Assembly: GCA_947627695.1 (NCBI GenBank)
Contig: CANQXF010000017.1
Coordinates: forward strand, 1-49,452
Origin: an uncultured Ruminiclostridium sp.
GTDB lineage: Bacteria; Bacillota; Clostridia; Oscillospirales; Ruminococcaceae
Length of the DNA: 49,452 nucleotides
Direction of reading: 5' to 3'
Numbering within the stretch: position 1 is the stretch's first letter; the number at the start of each line of letters is the position of its first letter. The notes under the pieces were generated by a model. The model did no database searches and was not told where the DNA came from. It was given only the letters and a program-made list of their open reading frames with translations. Shown here piece by piece: positions 26,191-34,894 of this stretch. A program made the translations under genes and the position numbers.

Positions 26191-27187
26191 TCAATTTTGT
26201 TTCAGATATAGCGCAGCCGTTATTGTAAATATATTTCCGTCAGCTTCAATTTTTGTCATTCCGTTATATCGTTCTAAGACTTCATTGACGCTTTTTAAGC
26301 CTAAGCCATGATTGACTTTGTCCTTTTTGGAAGTAATAATTTTTCCGTTCTCCATTTTTACATCGCAGCTATATGGATTAGATATTTTTATTATCATCAT
26401 TCCCTTTGAATAATCCATTTTAAAATCTATAAATCGATTTTCACTAACAGACATAGCTGCTTCCAAGGCATTATCAATCAAATTTCCCAAAATGACAGTT
26501 AAGTCAAAGGACGAAAGGCTTAAATCTGACGGCAAAGACGTTTTAGCGCTGATTTTAATACCATTTTCAAATGCAGACTGAAGTTTATAATTTAATAAAC
26601 CGTCAATCGGAGGGTAGCCTGTATGTACAAATTCTGTTTTGTTTTGGTAAAAATCTATAATGTCTGAAATATACTTTCTTGCTTCATCATTTTTACTGTT
26701 TTCTACATATGAAAGAACTGTAAGCAAATGATTTTTTATATTGTGTCTCATTTCTTTTGATAATTCATACAGATCCTCTGTAACTGTCAGCTGATTTACA
26801 TAATATTCATTCTGCTGTCGTATAAATTCGCTTTCTCGTTTTTCTTTATATAGTTTAATATCCTGTCAACGTAACGATCAACATTTCGATGCATATTCCA
26901 AAAACAAATACCACTAAGCTGACAAAAGCTTTTTTCTTAACCGACGATTGATATAAAAACGCTAACAAAAAATATGACAGAAGCGTTACAATAAAGTTTA
27001 CTATCGGAATGTTTATAAACAAGTAAACTGACGCTGTCACAATATAATGTATTATATAAAAAATTACTTCTGTTATTTTTCTGACAATTCTTTTTTCAAA
27101 AAAAGCTTTCATCAATTTATATACAGCAAAAACACCCAATGCCTGTGACAGCAAGTATGTGATATTATAAGCGGTAAACAGCATCAT
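26191..27187 (-). pseudogene. AgrC-like histidine kinase, disrupted by deletion and frameshift
   Basis: The N-terminal 110 residues (27187-26855) form a multi-helix membrane domain that ends abruptly at 'TLTGY' and a stop. The rest continues in another frame just before that stop: 'QDIKLYKEKRESEF', 'NEYYVNQL', 'SKEMRHNIKNHLLTVL' (phospho-acceptor region), then a GHKL ATPase with N box 'LGNLIDNALEA' and G box 'HGLGLKSVNE'. AgrC-type kinases normally have about 190 residues of membrane domain, so part of it is missing as well as the frame. An internal ATG (26751) could still give a soluble ATPase domain. Either the signal input is lost or the assembly has an error. Confidence 0.75.
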
Positions 27188-27900
27188 TATCTGCTTTCTC
27201 CCAATTTTAAAAAAGTTTCGCGCGTTTCTTTTCTTCTATCTCTGCTGATAGGTATTTCAACGCCGTTTGACATAATCACCCTATCATAATCAATATTCTT
27301 TGTTTGGTCGTAATTTATAACATACGATCTGTGAACCTGTATAAATCCAAAATCAGACAGTTGTTCCATCACTTGGGAAAATCCCGATCTGTACTCATAA
27401 GCTCCGCTTGTTGTAACAATTTTTACGTTGTGCTTAAAGCTTTCAAAATACAAGATATCTTTGACTTTGAGCCTGTATGTGCTTCCCTTGATTTTAAATA
27501 CAAAAATATGATCCTTCTTTTCCACAAGCTGTATTGCCAAGTCGATCACTTGAAAGAATTTTGTTTTATCTATCGGCTTAAGGAGGAAATTTAAAGGCTG
27601 AATATCAAAAAGCTGCTTGTAGTAATTTTCCATGGCTGAGATAACTATTATTTTTATGTCTTGATCGTTCAGTTCCGTCCTTATTCGCATGCCCAGCTCA
27701 ACGCCGTTCATATTAACAAGTTCTATATCAAGGATTATCAAATCGCAGTGGTTGGTTTTCAAAAAATCCCATAAATTCTCAGCATCATAAAAATTATTTA
27801 TGTTCATTTTTTCGTTTTTTTGTTCCTGATATTCATAAAGATAGTCATTTATCTGCATAACGACTTCCCGAACGTCATCACAAACCGCAATTCTGATCAT
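27187..27900 (-). CDS. LytTR-family response regulator (AgrA/LytR type)
   Basis: A 237-residue regulator. The receiver domain (1-120) has acidic pocket 'CDD' (7-9), phospho-acceptor Asp58 in 'LIILDIELVN' and Lys in 'FLLKPID'. The C-terminal LytTR domain (about 130-237) carries 'VKDILYFESFKHNVKIVTTSG', 'FIQVHRSYVIN' and 'GVEIPISRDRRKE'. Its stop overlaps the kinase start (TAATG), as in agr operons. The matching direct-repeat site is at 26120-26149. No AgrB/AgrD pair is seen in this window. Confidence 0.93.
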   Translation of the reverse strand: MIRIAVCDDVREVVMQINDYLYEYQEQKNEKMNINNFYDAENLWDFLKTNHCDLIILDIELVNMNGVELGMRIRTELNDQDIKIIVISAMENYYKQLFDIQPLNFLLKPIDKTKFFQVIDLAIQLVEKKDHIFVFKIKGSTYRLKVKDILYFESFKHNVKIVTTSGAYEYRSGFSQVMEQLSDFGFIQVHRSYVINYDQTKNIDYDRVIMSNGVEIPISRDRRKETRETFLKLGESR

Positions 27901-27923
27901 TAACTGTCACCGCCTTTGCTGAT

Positions 27924-27952
27924 ATTATACTAAATAAATTATTTAAAAGCAA
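27924..27952 (-). promoter_or_regulatory. Sigma-A promoter of the two-component operon
   Basis: On the minus strand TTGCTT (27952-27947), 17-base spacer and TATAAT (27929-27924), 24 bases before the response regulator start codon. Confidence 0.8.
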
Positions 27953-27970
27953 GATGTAATTTAACAAAAA

Positions 27971-28045
27971 ACGATACACACATTCCGTCTTTTAAAGGAT
28001 TTATGCCCGCAAACGGCTTTGCACAACCGATCACGGGCATAGTAT
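27971..28045 (+). repeat. Dispersed repeat E, copy 1
   Basis: About 54 bases beginning ACGATACACACATTC and running through GGATTTATGCC and GCAAACGGCT match 41179-41232 with only a few differences. Both copies end in a hairpin built on ATGCCYGC; in this copy the stem is partly eroded. It sits directly upstream of the two-component promoter. No coding content. Confidence 0.7.
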
Positions 28046-28080
28046 ATTTTGGGGCATAATTTGTGCTGTGGGATTGTTAC

Positions 28081-28342
28081 GAAAAAGATTTTTTGGTGAT
28101 GAATATAAAACTGCTCCACCCTACTTGGGAGCGCGCTGCGCGATTTTTCGGTTTTGCGTAAGCAAAAGAATTTCCTTTAGGGAGATTCAAGAAAAATCGC
28201 ACATGGAAAAGAGCTGAGGACGAGCCAAAGGCGACGGACGAAGCCTTTTCCTATATACAAAAATACCCTCGTTTTACGAGGGTATTTTTGTATATAGTGG
28301 GCTGTGATATGGTGACCAAAAAGATTTTTGGTACGATTCATT
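28081..28342 (+). repeat. Multi-hairpin structured repeat, copy B
   Basis: In order: end sequence GATTTTTTGGTGATGAATA; hairpin GCTCC/GGAGC (28113-28132); outer stem 28140-28149 with 28191-28200 enclosing two hairpins (TTTTGC-GTAA-GCAAAA and GAATTTCC/GGAGATTC); stem GGAAAAG/CTTTTCC around two GGACGA boxes; a perfect 20-bp hairpin (28252-28271 with 28277-28296); right end GTGATATGGTGACC and palindrome CCAAAAAGATTTTTGG. Copy C at 45073-45321 shares the layout with compensatory changes. It lies 3' to the minus-strand STAND gene and its 20-bp hairpin can terminate transcription either way. Confidence 0.85.
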
Positions 28343-28451
28343 TTCTGATTAAATGACAACACATTTTTAATAGCTTGTCAACGTTGTTTAAAAAGGAATG
28401 CATGGTCGATTTACAGATTAATTGCCAAATACGATATATTCAAAATAAACA

Positions 28452-28478
28452 TTTACACAGAAAAATCTGTGCTATACT
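28452..28478 (+). promoter_or_regulatory. Possible promoter overlapped by a palindromic operator
   Basis: TTTACA (28452-28457) and TATACT (28473-28478) flank a perfect palindrome CACAGA-AAAA-TCTGTG (28456-28471). The spacer is 15 bases, shorter than ideal. A repressor bound there would block the promoter. The only frame it could drive is the 11-codon one at 28623. Confidence 0.45.
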
Positions 28479-28622
28479 ATTTACAGGTATTTTAAATTGA
28501 AAATAGAAACTCAGATTTTGCCTTTTGTCTTTTTTATTTCCGATTTTCAGGTGTTTTGATTTTCGTGCCAATCCTGAAATCCAAAAGGATAAGCTGTAAA
28601 TTTGCACTTAAAAAGGAGGATT

Positions 28623-28658
28623 ATGACAAGATACCTACTACCATGGCCCGAACCATAG
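28623..28658 (+). CDS. Candidate 11-residue peptide with strong ribosome-binding site
   Basis: An ideal Shine-Dalgarno (AAAAAGGAGGA, 28610-28620) precedes ATG of an 11-codon frame encoding MTRYLLPWPEP, then TAG. A hairpin (28691-28716, built on GAATAGCAA/TTGCT-TATTC) lies downstream. No larger frame continues on this strand. It could be a leader or signal peptide, or the start of a decayed gene. No known peptide recognised. Confidence 0.4.
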   Translation: MTRYLLPWPEP

Positions 28659-28766
28659 AGGTTTGAATCGTAACATGTATGTTTAATATAGAATAGCAAT
28701 AAAAATTGCTCTATTCCACTCTTCCAAGTGAAAAATTTACGTTTTAAAATATTAATTATAAGTGGA

Positions 28767-31700
28767 TTATTTCAATTTGTTTGAATCGTCAAGATTCAAA
28801 TTACAACATAATAATTCATCTGTACTTTTTAAAATCAAAATATCATATATTGGCTTGCATACTTTAGAAAGATGTTTAGACCATTCATCATTTTCATTAA
28901 AACTTTTCACACTTTTGTAAGCAATATTTTTAATGTCCTTAGCGACAACCCAATTTATATTAAAAGAATCTTTATCATTAGAATATAGACAATTAAAATA
29001 TTCTGTCAAATTTCCAAATCCACATGGTGAACCCATTGCTAAAATGTCAATGATTTTATCCGATCTATTCTGCAGACATTTTTTATCGCTCAAAAGTAAC
29101 AAAGAAATAATTAAATTTTTGTCATAATCTTGATAGATATCACCATATTTTCGTATAACTTCCTGTTTATCTGGGAGAAAAAATAAAGCAATGTATGCTG
29201 ACTTAATACGAATTGGGTATACGCATCTTTTTTTACATGAACAAAAATCGCTTAAAGAGCCTAAAAATTCGTTTAGAAGCTTTTGTGGCGATCCATATGG
29301 CAACATTATTTGATGCTCTTCAATACAATTGCCATTTAAAATATTTTGCACAGTTTCATTAAATATTTTTATCATTGCATTAAAATAATCATTAAGCTGG
29401 CAGTTATATCGAAAAACACCAGATTTTAACACCGTACATAAAGCTTCACTTAATCTTTTTAGCGTTGCTATAGCCTTATCTTTATATTTTGAATTATAGT
29501 ACATTGAAATCTGAGAATTGCATGTTTGAAAACTTTGGAGGCGATTGTATATTATATCGCATAGAGTGAACAGGTCAATGTCAATCAAAATATAATCCTT
29601 AAAGTTATTTCCCTTATTTAACGAAAAATCATACTTGGCTATAAGTGTCAGAAAAGTATTGTGAAAATCCCAGCCTTTAAAAATAATATCCTTCATAGGA
29701 TAAAATGGCTTCCCGTTATATCCATACAAAGTATTGTCACCGTAATACAAAGATTGAAAAACTCTATTTATCTCTCTAAAATTATCATTATTAAAGAGCT
29801 TATTGATAAATTTCTTTTTCAGTTCATTACGTTGTGAGTCATCTATGCAACAAACAATTGTTGCTATTTCTTCTGAACGCTCAACGCAGTATTTATTAAA
29901 GGTAATTAATTCAGCACTCAGCAGGGTGTCAAATGAATCATTAATCTTAAGATTTTTAACTAATGGCAGAAGTCTGCCAAGCTTAAGAAAACCAACCAAA
30001 TAAAACAACACAGATTTTAACTGATATGGAATCTTTATGCCTTTTTGGGTAAGAACATTAATAAAATTATCTATAATCTTTAATTTTTTGTTGCGAGCAA
30101 TATACCAACGCATCATAAGTGAAATATTCCTTGTAACAAAGCATTTAAAGATGGGCATATCTATTTCATTAACTGAACCATTACTTATTTGCTGCATTGA
30201 ATTAACATAATGAATTGCAGTCAAATATTGAAGTAACTCCTCATCATCTTTTATTTTGAGAAATGCGTGAAAATTTATTTGATATTGTTTATGAAGTATG
30301 TCATATGTTAATCCATTGATATAATAGTTATAAGCGACCGGACATAATCCATATGTTCCCAAAGCCTTACAATCAGAATAAATTTCTGCATGCTTTTTCT
30401 CAAGTATATCAATAAGGTTATAAAAAAAATCTTTATCGTATTTTTGGGGATTTGTGTTAGCAAGATGTGTAATATTGTTGTGTAAAAACATATAGTTAAT
30501 ATTTACCAAATGCAAATCAAGTAAAGCCTTGAGAACAGTCGATGAATATTTTTTTGCATCATTGCCATCTCCAGGATTGTTCCCTGCTTCATAGTTAACA
30601 ACATCGTGATTTTCTTTGTAGGGACATATTTGAAAATAGGCTTCCAAAGTATCTTCAATTGAATTTTTTTTGTTAAGATCACTTCCCTCATAGTTAAACA
30701 AATTAACAAGATCTAGACGTCTTAAATAGTACAAAAAATCGCATACAAGCTTATACTGTGGAAGATTATCCGTAGCTAGTGGCACTATGGTCTGATCAAA
30801 TGATAAAATATATTTAAATTCTCTTAAATCATTTAAAGTGTCTATAATATAGTTCTCTATATTTATAGCATCAATTTGGGAATTATAGCAATTCTTTTCT
30901 TCTAATCCATCAATTATGCATAACACATTAACATCATATATCCATTTAATTTCACGACATTTTTCTATAAATTCATCAAATTTCTGCTTAGATTTTTCGA
31001 AGTATTCTTCGTACGATTGAAAACAGCTTTTTTGAATAGGATTCAAATTAAAATACATTGGAGTATATTGGGCTTGACACATGTAAAATTCTTTTACTAA
31101 ATAACAAAAAATGCAATTGGACAAAAAAGTTTTACCAGTTGAAGGTCTCCCCCTGAGGTTGAACAAGTTTAACCTATTTGAAATTTTTTTATCATTATAA
31201 ATACCATTTAAATAGTTGACAACTTCCTTAAATGAAAAAGAATCTGTTTCAAAACTATCTTTTTCATATTCGTTTAACCATCTTCTGCGCGCAATGTTTT
31301 TAAATAATTTTTCAATGGTTGGAAAATCAATACTTATAATATTACGTATATTTATATCTCCAATATAATTTTTTGTAAACTGCGAAAAATATTTTTCACA
31401 ATACTTTATTATTATTTCAATATTGGGAACAGAAAAATGCCATCCTTTATTATCAAAGTAAACATTTCTATATTCTTTTAAATGTCCATCTACTTCATCG
31501 GTTTTAAGAATACAATAGTGAATATCATTACTAATGAGAGGAGAACCAAATAACATTTCTTCGGATTGCGAAAATTTACCCACATACTGACCATGCTTAT
31601 CACCAAACAGAATAAAAGAACACTTCTCTTTTATTAAATCCACCATAGATTTATTGTTTTCTCCATTATAATTAATAATTGCATTTTCACAGCAATCAAA

Positions 31701-32423
31701 AAAAGGCTTATGAGAGATTGCGATGTTCTTAGACCTTGACTTGATGTCGAGCAATTTCAATTTAGACTCTATATTATGACATTGGATGCACGGCTTTCCA
31801 TTCTCGTTTATAATATTTGAATCTATTACCAAGATAGAATAATCCTCTATAGTGTAAATTTGGGGACAATTGCCTAAGTCAACATGAAAATTTTTCTTTA
31901 AAAATTCAAGGAAGGGGACATAGCAATTCATATATTGATTTGTTTGTAAATTACTTTTTTTGTTACCTTGTGCGCATTCAAACTTAGGTGAATGTTCAAT
32001 CTTTAAAATATCATGATTACCACAGCAGAAAATAATTTTTCTAGAATCTGTTACACCTATTTGAGATAAAAATGCATTTATAACAGAACCAGCCTTTTGA
32101 AATAGTTGTTTAGTTCTTCGAGTAATGTTGTTACTATATTCTTCAAATTCAGATGATTTTAATGCAGTTTTAATATTTTGATTATTTTTTAAACACTTAA
32201 CTAATTTTTTGTACTTTTTACTATTAGTTTTTTTAAACATTTTCTTAACCGTTTCAAAACAAATACTTTTAGCATCAATAACATCTCCTGTAAATATAAA
32301 AATGTCAATATTATAATTTTGCTCATTAATTGCCAATGCCAAGTCTTTTAGTTTTTCCTCTGCATTTTTAAATTCTAAACTGTGAGCACTAAAATGAAAG
32401 TCAGATGTGTGAAGAATAAGCAT
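28767..32423 (-). CDS. Metallophosphoesterase-STAND NTPase fusion, defence-like
   Basis: A 1218-residue protein. The N-terminal calcineurin-like phosphoesterase (about 1-290) shows the metal motifs 'HTSDFHF' (Asp8, His10), 'FTGDVID' (Asp47), 'CCGNHDI' (135-138), 'AISHKPF' and 'FGDKHGQY'. A P-loop NTPase follows (about 390-600) with Walker A 'RGRPSTGKTFLS' and Walker B 'VLCIIDGLEE'; hhhhDGxDE-type Walker B is a STAND feature. The remaining ~600 residues are helical with no motif I know and are the likely sensor. This order (effector, STAND, sensor) matches Avs-type antiphage proteins, but a phosphoesterase effector is uncommon. It may cleave nucleic acid or nucleotides upon phage sensing. AT-rich, with a promoter and operator-like palindrome at 32447-32477. 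Confidence 0.85.
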   Translation of the reverse strand: MLILHTSDFHFSAHSLEFKNAEEKLKDLALAINEQNYNIDIFIFTGDVIDAKSICFETVKKMFKKTNSKKYKKLVKCLKNNQNIKTALKSSEFEEYSNNITRRTKQLFQKAGSVINAFLSQIGVTDSRKIIFCCGNHDILKIEHSPKFECAQGNKKSNLQTNQYMNCYVPFLEFLKKNFHVDLGNCPQIYTIEDYSILVIDSNIINENGKPCIQCHNIESKLKLLDIKSRSKNIAISHKPFFDCCENAIINYNGENNKSMVDLIKEKCSFILFGDKHGQYVGKFSQSEEMLFGSPLISNDIHYCILKTDEVDGHLKEYRNVYFDNKGWHFSVPNIEIIIKYCEKYFSQFTKNYIGDINIRNIISIDFPTIEKLFKNIARRRWLNEYEKDSFETDSFSFKEVVNYLNGIYNDKKISNRLNLFNLRGRPSTGKTFLSNCIFCYLVKEFYMCQAQYTPMYFNLNPIQKSCFQSYEEYFEKSKQKFDEFIEKCREIKWIYDVNVLCIIDGLEEKNCYNSQIDAINIENYIIDTLNDLREFKYILSFDQTIVPLATDNLPQYKLVCDFLYYLRRLDLVNLFNYEGSDLNKKNSIEDTLEAYFQICPYKENHDVVNYEAGNNPGDGNDAKKYSSTVLKALLDLHLVNINYMFLHNNITHLANTNPQKYDKDFFYNLIDILEKKHAEIYSDCKALGTYGLCPVAYNYYINGLTYDILHKQYQINFHAFLKIKDDEELLQYLTAIHYVNSMQQISNGSVNEIDMPIFKCFVTRNISLMMRWYIARNKKLKIIDNFINVLTQKGIKIPYQLKSVLFYLVGFLKLGRLLPLVKNLKINDSFDTLLSAELITFNKYCVERSEEIATIVCCIDDSQRNELKKKFINKLFNNDNFREINRVFQSLYYGDNTLYGYNGKPFYPMKDIIFKGWDFHNTFLTLIAKYDFSLNKGNNFKDYILIDIDLFTLCDIIYNRLQSFQTCNSQISMYYNSKYKDKAIATLKRLSEALCTVLKSGVFRYNCQLNDYFNAMIKIFNETVQNILNGNCIEEHQIMLPYGSPQKLLNEFLGSLSDFCSCKKRCVYPIRIKSAYIALFFLPDKQEVIRKYGDIYQDYDKNLIISLLLLSDKKCLQNRSDKIIDILAMGSPCGFGNLTEYFNCLYSNDKDSFNINWVVAKDIKNIAYKSVKSFNENDEWSKHLSKVCKPIYDILILKSTDELLCCNLNLDDSNKLK

Positions 32424-32446
32424 AGTATTCCACCTTCCAATTTATA

Positions 32447-32477
32447 AATATAAAATTATTGAGCGATAACACTCAAT
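32447..32477 (-). promoter_or_regulatory. STAND gene promoter with palindromic operator
   Basis: On the minus strand TTGAGT (32476-32471), 18-base spacer and TATATT (32452-32447), 24 bases from the start codon. The palindrome ATTGAG-N8-CTCAAT (32458-32477) covers the -35 and part of the spacer, a position suited to repression. Confidence 0.6.
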
Positions 32478-32502
32478 TACTAATTATTAACACTACGATT
32501 TC

Positions 32503-33618
32503 TCATACAAATCCAAGATTTCCGAAACTAATCAGCTCATGCTCGCATATTTCGATATTGTCATACTCGTTTACATATACCGGATCTGTTAATCTAAATG
32601 ACCTTGAAAGTACTGAACAAAGCTGTGAATTTGTTGGACTTTTCTTCCCGCTTGTCGGAAAAACATAGTTGAATCCCATCTCAGATGCTCTTTCTGATGC
32701 ACATGAAAAATACCTGATACCGATTAGCTGGTTGTATTCATCGTCATTGCTTGATGACATTTCATTTCTCACCCATTGCATCAATAATTGAGGAACAATG
32801 TATTCAGCAGCAAAAGGATCATTTTTATTTGTCCTTATAAAGGAGCATGCCGCTATCAGCGGATACCATAACAGAAACGCTGATCTTATTCTATTATTTG
32901 TGATCAAATCACTATCGATTTTTCTTCGATTATTATTGCGAAAATCGCTTACATTATCGTTCTCTATAAAGTCTTGCGGTTTAATTCCCAATTCTATTAC
33001 TCGTATATTGGTATTTGAATATTCTAATGAACGCTCCAATTTAAATAATGAGGCTATAATAAAGTCCTGATAAGGGTTTGCTTTAATTTCTTCACAGCAC
33101 AGTTCCAAAGATGTCCCCATATATAAACTCGGAAATCCTGCAATACTATACCTGCTTGTAGACACTTTAGACCTCAAATTATACGGAGTATGAAAAATGC
33201 GGCTTCTTGAATAAGGTTTATTGTCAGGTACTTTCGTGGCTCTGAATAAATTGAGCTCATCATGATACGCTTCAAATTGTTCATATACGGTTTTATTGTA
33301 AACTTGTAGCGGTGTTTCTATTAACACGTCCATCACTTTTTTTAATTCTGTATATGCCTTGAAAGGAAAGCCGTTCAAATAAAACTTAACTGTATTATAA
33401 ATATAACCAACTGCTATTTCAACTTGAGGTAAGTCCACTTTAATACTGTCATACATTATTGTACTTTTTGGCGTAACATTAGTCAGCTTTGATATGTAAT
33501 AATTTATTACCGATCGCAGAAAAACATAAAAGTCCTCTCCATTCCACCGAATGGGTAAAAACAACCGTTTATCATCTAAAATATTTCTAAATTCTGAATC
33601 TGATATATCTAAGATCAT
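32503..33618 (-). CDS. RES-domain protein, predicted NAD+-acting toxin/effector
   Basis: A 371-residue protein. The N-terminal ~115 residues are helical and resemble the HEPN/RES-NTD type domain that often precedes RES. The RES domain has Arg126 ('LFRATKV'), Glu176 in 'GFPSLYMGTSLELCCEEI' and Ser305 in 'IGIRYFSCASER', preceded by 'EYIVPQLLMQWVRN', a usual RES text. RES toxins degrade or transfer NAD+ (ART-like fold). The typical Xre/DUF2384 antitoxin gene is missing. Neighbours are an ART-like gene upstream and a STAND NTPase downstream, same strand. GGAGCG lies upstream of the start. Confidence 0.82.
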   Translation of the reverse strand: MILDISDSEFRNILDDKRLFLPIRWNGEDFYVFLRSVINYYISKLTNVTPKSTIMYDSIKVDLPQVEIAVGYIYNTVKFYLNGFPFKAYTELKKVMDVLIETPLQVYNKTVYEQFEAYHDELNLFRATKVPDNKPYSRSRIFHTPYNLRSKVSTSRYSIAGFPSLYMGTSLELCCEEIKANPYQDFIIASLFKLERSLEYSNTNIRVIELGIKPQDFIENDNVSDFRNNNRRKIDSDLITNNRIRSAFLLWYPLIAACSFIRTNKNDPFAAEYIVPQLLMQWVRNEMSSSNDDEYNQLIGIRYFSCASERASEMGFNYVFPTSGKKSPTNSQLCSVLSRSFRLTDPVYVNEYDNIEICEHELISFGNLGFV

Positions 33619-33793
33619 ATACGCTCCTTGCTGATTTTAATGAAATGATCAATTTTTTGTTTTTTAAGTTTGTGGGTGAGCCGATCTATATATTAAATTT
33701 TGAATGGCAGCGGCTTTTTTAAGAGTCATATTTACAAACTATAATATCAACGGATGAACGGCAAAATCTCATTTTGAAATTTCTATCATTTCT

Positions 33794-34531
33794 TCACCAA
33801 TAATATCCGCATTTTGGATTATTGCAATGAAACCGCAAAACATATCTGTTACCTTTAGAACCCACAACTTCGATTTGCTCGCCTTTTTCCAGCTTCGTCA
33901 CATCTGAATTTCCGCAGTAGCAACATACAGGGATTTTATACATCGTTATTTTTTTATCATTTTCAGGCAAGTCCGATTTTTTCAATGCAAATTCCGGAGG
34001 ATTTATCAATTGCCGTGCGGTTATTCTGCGGTATCCTAATACCCATTCTTCCGGCCAATCCTTCAGCAGCAGAATCTGATCTGCTCCGCCTGGCAATACT
34101 GTACCTGTTTTAAGGGTAACAGGTGCAACTATCCCCAAATTTATAACCGTTCCTTTAGGCAGCAATATTTTTTCTTCATATGCTTTTGTACTGAACCATT
34201 CGGGGTCCAATGCCAAACGCAATTTTGCATCTATCAATGACTCGGCAAACTCAGTAGACGCATAACTGCCGGATAAACTTGCTCCTCTGACATATCCGTC
34301 TGTCCGGCTGTACAGTCCAAAAACACGGTAAAGTATCAGACCTTCAATTGTTTTGTATGTGCGGTATTGTTTGTTCAAAAAGCTGGATGTCACACTATCA
34401 GGCAATTCAGCCTTTTTGATCTCAATGAGTTTACCCTTCAGGACCGTCTTAAATTTTGAATTAAAGCTGCCCGCCTGATAATGCTTTAAAGAATCATAAT
34501 CGCAAAATCTTATTTTGCTTTGAGAATTCAT
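33794..34531 (-). CDS. ART/TNT-like protein with C-terminal zinc ribbon
   Basis: A 245-residue protein. A central region (about 65-170) shows 'ILYRVFG' (Arg69), 'SGSYASTEFAES' (89-98) and 'LPKGTVINLG..GTVLPGGADQILLL' (Gln152). The order Arg, Ser-Thr, Gln and the phrase 'PGGADQ' recall ADP-ribosyltransferase/TNT NAD+-glycohydrolase folds; this is a fold-level guess. The C-terminus has 'CCYCGN' (Cys203, Cys206) and 'CNNPKCGYYW' (Cys236, Cys241), a zinc ribbon that could bind nucleic acid or a partner. Start set at 34531 (AAGG upstream). Same strand and order as the RES and STAND genes. Confidence 0.6.
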   Translation of the reverse strand: MNSQSKIRFCDYDSLKHYQAGSFNSKFKTVLKGKLIEIKKAELPDSVTSSFLNKQYRTYKTIEGLILYRVFGLYSRTDGYVRGASLSGSYASTEFAESLIDAKLRLALDPEWFSTKAYEEKILLPKGTVINLGIVAPVTLKTGTVLPGGADQILLLKDWPEEWVLGYRRITARQLINPPEFALKKSDLPENDKKITMYKIPVCCYCGNSDVTKLEKGEQIEVVGSKGNRYVLRFHCNNPKCGYYW

Positions 34532-34862
34532 ACTAAATACCTTAAAATTTTGTTCACCGATTGTGTATCTAAGCCATCTCAAGCTGCCTGCAAACAATTT
34601 TTTGCATGATTGTTTTATTTTATTGTTATAATTACTTATATATTAAATTGCTTCTTAAAAACAATTTTTCAATTATAAAAATTGTATTTGAATATCTGTA
34701 ATATGCCAAGTGAAACAATAGAAGTTTTTGTATATGCAATAATTTCTATTAAATATATGGACACACAATAATATTTAATTAAAAATTATATAAATTTATT
34801 GAAGCTGACAATCTAAATGGAAGTGCCATTTTGATGTTAGCTTTGTTTTTTATATTAACTGA
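34532..34862. other. AT-rich non-coding region upstream of Thoeris
   Basis: No gene. It contains AT-rich sequence and, at its right end, a terminator-like hairpin (34802-34852). A TATAAT at about 34626-34631 could start a short plus-strand leader RNA, but the -35 is poor. Confidence 0.4.
34802..34852 (+). terminator. Terminator-like hairpin just upstream of thsA
   Basis: AAGCTGACA (34802-34810) pairs with TGTTAGCTT (34835-34843), one mismatch. The inner stem AAATGG/CCATTT (34815-34831) stacks on it. TGTTTTTTAT follows. No plus-strand gene lies upstream, so it may attenuate a thsA leader transcript or insulate the locus. Confidence 0.6.
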
Positions 34863-34894
34863 GGATAACTATAAATTATCGGAGAATTAATATG
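34863..34894 (+). repeat. Left 32-bp inverted repeat of the Thoeris pair (IR-L)
   Basis: This 32-bp sequence (core TATAAATTATCGGAG) includes the ribosome-binding site and the ATG of thsA. Its exact reverse complement is at 37015-37046, covering the same parts of the convergent thsB gene. Confidence 0.95.
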
